Source of the DNA: Lonicera japonica
Taxonomy: Eukaryota > Streptophyta > Magnoliopsida > Dipsacales > Caprifoliaceae
Assembly (NCBI GenBank): GCA_021464415.1
Contig: CM038468.1
Span: 28,446,969 to 28,510,968, forward strand
Reading direction: 5' to 3'
DNA length: 64,000 bases
Shown here: positions 59,368-64,000 of the stretch, in pieces
How the letters are laid out: each line of letters opens with the position of its first letter
How positions within the stretch are numbered: position 1 is the stretch's first letter
Notes under the pieces: generated by a model
What the model was told of the DNA's origin: nothing
Database searches by the model: none
What the model saw: the letters and a program-made list of their open reading frames with translations, nothing else
Made by a program: the position numbers and the translations under genes

Positions 59368-60103
59368 TAGGGGTGTTAAGACCAATCCAAAAACCGAAAC
59401 AACGAACTGTACCGATCCGATCTGAAAAATCCCGAATTGAAAAAATCGAAAATGAGAAAACCGAACCGAAACTGAAAAGTGTAGTTTAGGTTTGGGGCAA
59501 ACTAGTTCAAAACCGAACTAAACCGAACCGAATCGAATTATGTATATCAAAAAGAAAGGTTAATATATACTCTAAGGGCATAAATTAATTATACTATAAT
59601 ACAAAAAAATGGTATTTTATAAGAATATGTTCCTTATTAATTGCATATTGTGATACTCTTAAAAAAAAGTCATTAATGCGCGCCCTTATTATTGAATTAA
59701 TTAAACAATGCTATGATTTTTTTTATCACATACATGATGGCAACATTATCATTTTATTTAATATGTTTTATTTTTATAAATTTACAAATAAAATAGTAAC
59801 TAAATAAAAAACATGGTATCTATATATTTATTCATTGTTTCTAAAAATCCATAACTTTAATTTGAATATAAATCATTCTTACATTACTATTAGTATTATA
59901 TTGTTATATTAAATTGAATTAAAAAAAAGAAAAGAAAAAATATATGTCAAAATCGAATAAAACCGAACCGAAAAATTTGGTTCGAGTTTTGAAAGATTTT
60001 GAAACGAAAACTGAACTGAACTGAACCAAAACTAAATTTTCATATTTAATTTGAATTTGAAATACTTTAATTTTTATTTTAATTAAAACCGAAAACACCC
60101 CTA
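59368..60103. mobile_element. hAT-like non-autonomous element, TAGGGGTGTT ends
   Basis: Terminal inverted repeat TAGGGGTGTT / AACACCCCTA. Flanking 8-mers ACTAGAAC and GCTAGACC match at 6 of 8. Interior AT-rich with AACCGAACCGAA and its relatives at both sides, making the outer parts loosely inverted. The uninterrupted unit at 58975-59195 supplies the empty-site sequence, supporting an insertion here. Confidence 0.75.
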
Positions 60104-60847
60104 GCTAGACCACCTTTTATATACGCGTGGCTAAATAATCAAATATATGTGATGTGATGTGACTATTTTGGGGTGTAGTGATTGGGCATGTGCAACGTGG
60201 GCCCTTCAGTTTGCATATCAATTGAACAAAATCTCTCAATCAATATATAGAAATACTGTGGATGATGACGGTGTGCATGTGCCTAGTTGCCTAGAGGATG
60301 TTGGATCCCATTTTCAAAACGGACAACACACTAATTGTAAAATGCATCACTATTTGTTATGAAAAGTGCCAACAATTACTTTGTATATGTAATTATCAAC
60401 AAAAAAATAATAATAAATAATTTTTTGTGAAAAGTTGAAAAATAACTTGAAGGATATAATAAAATATGTGTAACGTGATGTGTGTTTTTTCTATTTTAAT
60501 GGATAATTATGTTATTATCTATGTCACCAATGAATATTTCTAAGGTATCACGAACACAATGGTTTCGAGTGCCACATATAAATTACATTGCTCGGGTAAC
60601 CCCAATCGACTAATTATTGGCCCACGGTGTGTCTCAGAATCTCATTCAATCCATCCCCTATGCGATCAACCAACAATACGCGCTCACACAAAGAGGACAA
60701 CTACATTAAAAAAAATACTCATGATCTGTGATTGTAATATAATAACTAAAATTCTAGTTCAATTTGCGGAAGTACGGCCTCTTGATGTACTTATGAGCCA
60801 ATGACCTTAGACGTGCTGTCTTAGAACTATGTGACATATAAAGCTAC
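60104..60847. other. Short intergenic stretch, no gene recognised
   Basis: Contains the end of the tandem duplication (60104-60150). Open frames at 60159-60362 and 60559-60804 have no recognisable family and are flanked by AT-rich DNA; they are not supported as genes. Confidence 0.5.
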
Positions 60848-61557
60848 TAGGGGTGCTTTTAGTTTTAGTCGGGGTAAAAATTAGGATACCCAAACCAAAT
60901 TGAATTTGAATGCTTAGTTTCGGTTCGGTTTCAATTTCTAAATCTTCAAAATTTAGACCCGAATCAAATTTTCCGATTTGATTTTATTTGGTTTTCATAT
61001 ATATAGTTTTTAAAATAAATAAATTGTATGACAACACTTATTTTAGTAAAAAAATAATAACTCTATACTTCCTATTTATTTTGGACAGAAAAAATACTAA
61101 CTCTTAGGCTCCGTTTGATTGCAAAGTGGAAAAGAAAAATAAATTAAGTTAGTTTTGGTGAAAAGGTAGAGAATAAGTTGAGTGATAGATGTGATACCGT
61201 CTTGATTTTTAAGTTTTTCCATGAAGAAATTTTCTTTGCGTAAAAATTTTCCGCAAAAAATATTGAAGGATGAATGATATATACTCATAAAATGAGTAAC
61301 ATCTCTCACCTTATTTTCTATCTTTTCACACAAACTAACTAAATTTATTTTCATTTTCCATCTTTGCAATCAAATGGAGCCTTACATTTATAATATATCT
61401 TAAATATTTATAATAGCTTAAAGAGTCAGGTTTTTATTAAAGCTTGTAAATTTTCGGAACATAAAATTTTAGATAGTGAAGTAATATTATTTTCGAGTCA
61501 TAAATGTAATGAAATAGTTTGATTCGGTTCGGTTTAGTTTTGTACTAGCACGCCCTA
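60848..61557. mobile_element. hAT-like element, degenerate, with a nested Tourist-like MITE
   Basis: Left end TAGGGGTGCT and, as complement, right end TAGGGCGTGCT. TTCGGTTCGGTTT near both ends links it to the other TAGGGGTG elements. Flanks show no good duplication, and similar GGTT-rich sequence continues past the right end, so the border is uncertain. Confidence 0.5.
61107..61381. mobile_element. Tourist-like MITE, 275 bp, TSD TTA
   Basis: GGCTCCGTTTGATTGCAAAG at the left and, as complement, GGCTCCATTTGATTGCAAAG at the right. The inverted repeat continues for roughly 60 bp (AAAAATAAATTAAGTTAG / GAAAATAAATTTAGTTAG). TTA at 61104-61106 and 61382-61384. Nested inside a hAT-like element. Confidence 0.85.
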
Positions 61558-64000
61558 AATCAAACATATTCGATTTCGGTTTTTTTAATTGGGTTTTTAG
61601 AAGATCAATTCGGCTTAATAGGATTAGATCGTTCAATTTTTGGGTTCGTTGTAAATAGTAGTATTGTTTACATGCATAACAATAGAGACGTATGCTACAC
61701 CAGGTTGTAAGTCATTTACATTATTAACCACTAAACCCTTTCACAACCCACTAAACTATTATTAACTACATACTCTAATTCCGTTTAGCATAGGTAAGTT
61801 GGCCCCATAAGAATACATCCTAATCTTAAAAGATCAAGCCTATGATACAAAAAATCGACTCTTTAAAATCTTGATTTATAAGCCAGGTGTGTTACGCTAC
61901 CCCAAACTCAACCTATACGTGTCATGCCTGTGTCGATCTGGTCACACGTTGTGTAAATAATTTTTAAATTCTATACATTTCTTTGACTTCCACTAAAATT
62001 GGGTGCTTCTTCGGCCCAAACCCACAAGTCCAATTAATTAATATACAAGCCCATGGAAGACCTTATGGTATAAATTTTATTTTTTATTTTTTAAACAGGG
62101 ACAAAAGATAAAGTGGCTTAATTTTGATTCTCAAAAGATAATGTGATTGATACTCTTTTGTTTGAACTTTGAAGAAACATCTCAAAGTGACTCCCTAAAG
62201 CTCTAGGCATCTCTTTTGTCAACTACCTAGGGCCCAAAGGGATTACTCACTTTGCCCATTTGTATAAAGTTTATATGCTCTATGTTGCATGTGGTACAAT
62301 AATGGGAAGTTTTGTTTGTTGCCTTTTTTTTTTCTCTTTATCTTTTCTTGTTGAAAGATTTGTGTGGCTAAATTGGTGTGAGAGTCATAAAATTTATTGT
62401 GATCAGTTGCTGTCTGATTTTGATGTTGGAAAAAGAGAAAGGCTTAAGTTTGAATGCTTCATATTCAATCCTAAAATTTAAATCAAATGAGCTACCGATG
62501 TTATTGTTTTGCTAGGGTCTCAATTGCAAACTTTACAACAAAATAACTCTTTAATGTAACTCAAAATATATTCATCACGAAAGGTTTTGCCACTAAATGT
62601 CTCCCATTGCTAAAATTTTGAGCCACATTTACCAAAGATCCTTTAGTGACACAACTTTGAGTTTATCTTTTTTTTTGTGACGATTACTAAGCTTCATCAT
62701 TATACGAGTATATTTTGTGACAAAATTACGTTTTTATCACAAGATTTAGTAACTAACTGAACCGTTTGTTTTAATAAATTTGTTTTATGAAACGAAAAGG
62801 GATAGTTTTACCGATTTTAATTGCTCAATAATCATACCATGAGTTTTACATTTGAAAAATGTATAAAAAAATAAACCCGAAAGTGTAGCATTGCTCGTAA
62901 AATACCAGTACCTTAGAATCTTAGAAATTCGAACTTTTTTAGTTCTACTATCCATTCCTAGATTTTCCTTAGCAAAGTTCCGAAGTACAATATTGTCAGA
63001 AGCAAGAGGTCATACGCTTTAATTATCCCATTTCAATGAGCCCACAACCAATACTCTTTGGGGACCAGCAAAAGAGGATAAAGCAATTTCAACAATTTTC
63101 GTGACAAAAAAATATTATCAAGATCGGCTATAAATAATAAATTATTTATGGTAAAAGTGAGATTATTTACTTTTAGACCACCTGCAGCAAAAAAGTTAAT
63201 AAAGTAGGTAAAAAATATATATTTAGTCTACCAGTTTAATTTTGTTTACGCTGAAAAAGGTAAAAAAATTGGTAAAATGGACATAGACGATGCTTTCAGT
63301 ATCGTCTGTGGGTTCACAGATGATGGACTGTGTATCCACTCTGGCAATTAAAAAAAAAACGGAGGGCTGATGTTCTGAGCATCGGTCATGCACAGCCAAT
63401 ACACATTATATTAGCTATGGTAAATGTGTCTATTGCCACATATAGCAATAACTTATTATTTCAAATACTTTTTTTTCCACTTTTATCCATACTGATGTAG
63501 ATCAAATTATGATATATTTTCCATATCTCCATATCGGTGGATATGGTCTTAGGATTAACATAGGATAAATCAAGCCTAAACCTCGACAAATTGTAGAACT
63601 AGTGACGAAATTAATATTATACTTTTTTAGCGATGAAAATTTGTGTTTAAGCACAATATGTATTCTTCGAACTCGTTACAAAAATTGCAACAACCGTGAG
63701 ATTGATGATAAAACTCAAAATTTTATCACTAAAATATGACAAAAAACTTTAGTTCAGCGTAGACTTTTTGGACCAAAAGCTTTTGTCACGTACCAGAACA
63801 ATTTTTTGTCACACTTGATTTGAGAAGGAATATTAATTCATTGCCCATTGTTTTCAGAAAATGGTATTTGACTTCACTCTTCAATATCTAAGTATCTTTC
63901 TACTCGTTCAATATACAGATGTCAATTTTAGTGTTCCTTTGGTTCAAAATTTGGTTTGTTTCTAAAGTTTTATGTATATTTGCCCCACACTTTACACACA
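61558..64000. other. AT-rich sequence to the window edge, no gene recognised
   Basis: The plus-strand open frame 62260-62481 is T-rich and hydrophobic without a family. A stretch at 63270-63440 has several short complementary words (GATGCTTTCAGTATCGTC, CAGATGATGGACTG) but no clear element structure. Motifs such as TTGTGACGA and TTTGTCAC near 62660-63810 recall CACTA subterminal repeats; no terminus was found. Confidence 0.45.

Noticed and set aside
62560..63840. Third CACTA element from GTCAC/GTGAC motifs near the right edge
   Set aside because: No CACTA terminus or coding remnant was found; the motifs are sparse and could be chance.

Overview
This is plant nuclear DNA, most likely from a eudicot. 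It is AT-rich, its one recognisable host gene has long introns with GT/AG borders, and most of the rest is plant-type transposable elements (MULE, CACTA, hAT-like and Tourist-like MITEs, LINE and LTR remnants) nested inside one another. The species cannot be named from the sequence.

Left part (1-7.75 kb): the 5' end of a RAD50 gene on the minus strand. Five exons encode residues 1-223 of a protein of roughly 1300 residues and run off the left edge. The exons are intact and in phase. The introns (0.9-2.4 kb) hold a Stowaway-like MITE, a foldback MITE and other repeats.

8.8-21.3 kb: one large, decayed MULE that carries a mudrA-type transposase (plus strand) and, convergent with it, a spliced Ulp1-type cysteine protease gene (minus strand). 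This is the layout of the known Kaonashi/ULP class of plant MULEs. Both genes carry stops or frameshifts. The element is filled with clusters of a roughly 31-bp repeat whose 18-bp core starts and ends in TGCA and occurs in both orientations. A 2156-bp solo LTR with a 5-bp target duplication sits inside one of these clusters.

23.1-34.9 kb: a FAR1/FHY3-type MULE-derived gene on the minus strand, split by a 9.2-kb CACTA element (24756-33992, TSD AAA). Removing the CACTA and one TSD copy restores the reading frame of the FAR1 domain. The CACTA has itself received a foldback MITE, a 450-bp hAT-type element, a LINE fragment, a probable solo LTR and a 1.1-kb MULE with ~195-bp TIRs and a perfect 9-bp TSD that holds gene-like sequence.

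35-42.4 kb: a degenerate LINE reverse transcriptase, a hAT-like element and another element with terminal inverted repeats. 42.7-54.1 kb: a second, decayed CACTA-type element with TNP2, DUF4216-like and Transposase_24-like parts, a short RNase H1 N-terminal (viroplasmin-like) ORF, and a 2954-bp solo LTR with TSD CCTAC.

54-64 kb: no convincing genes. It contains two Tourist-like MITEs, hAT-like elements with TAGGGGTG ends, and a tandem duplication in which one copy is interrupted by a hAT-like element. RAD50 is the only gene here that looks functional.
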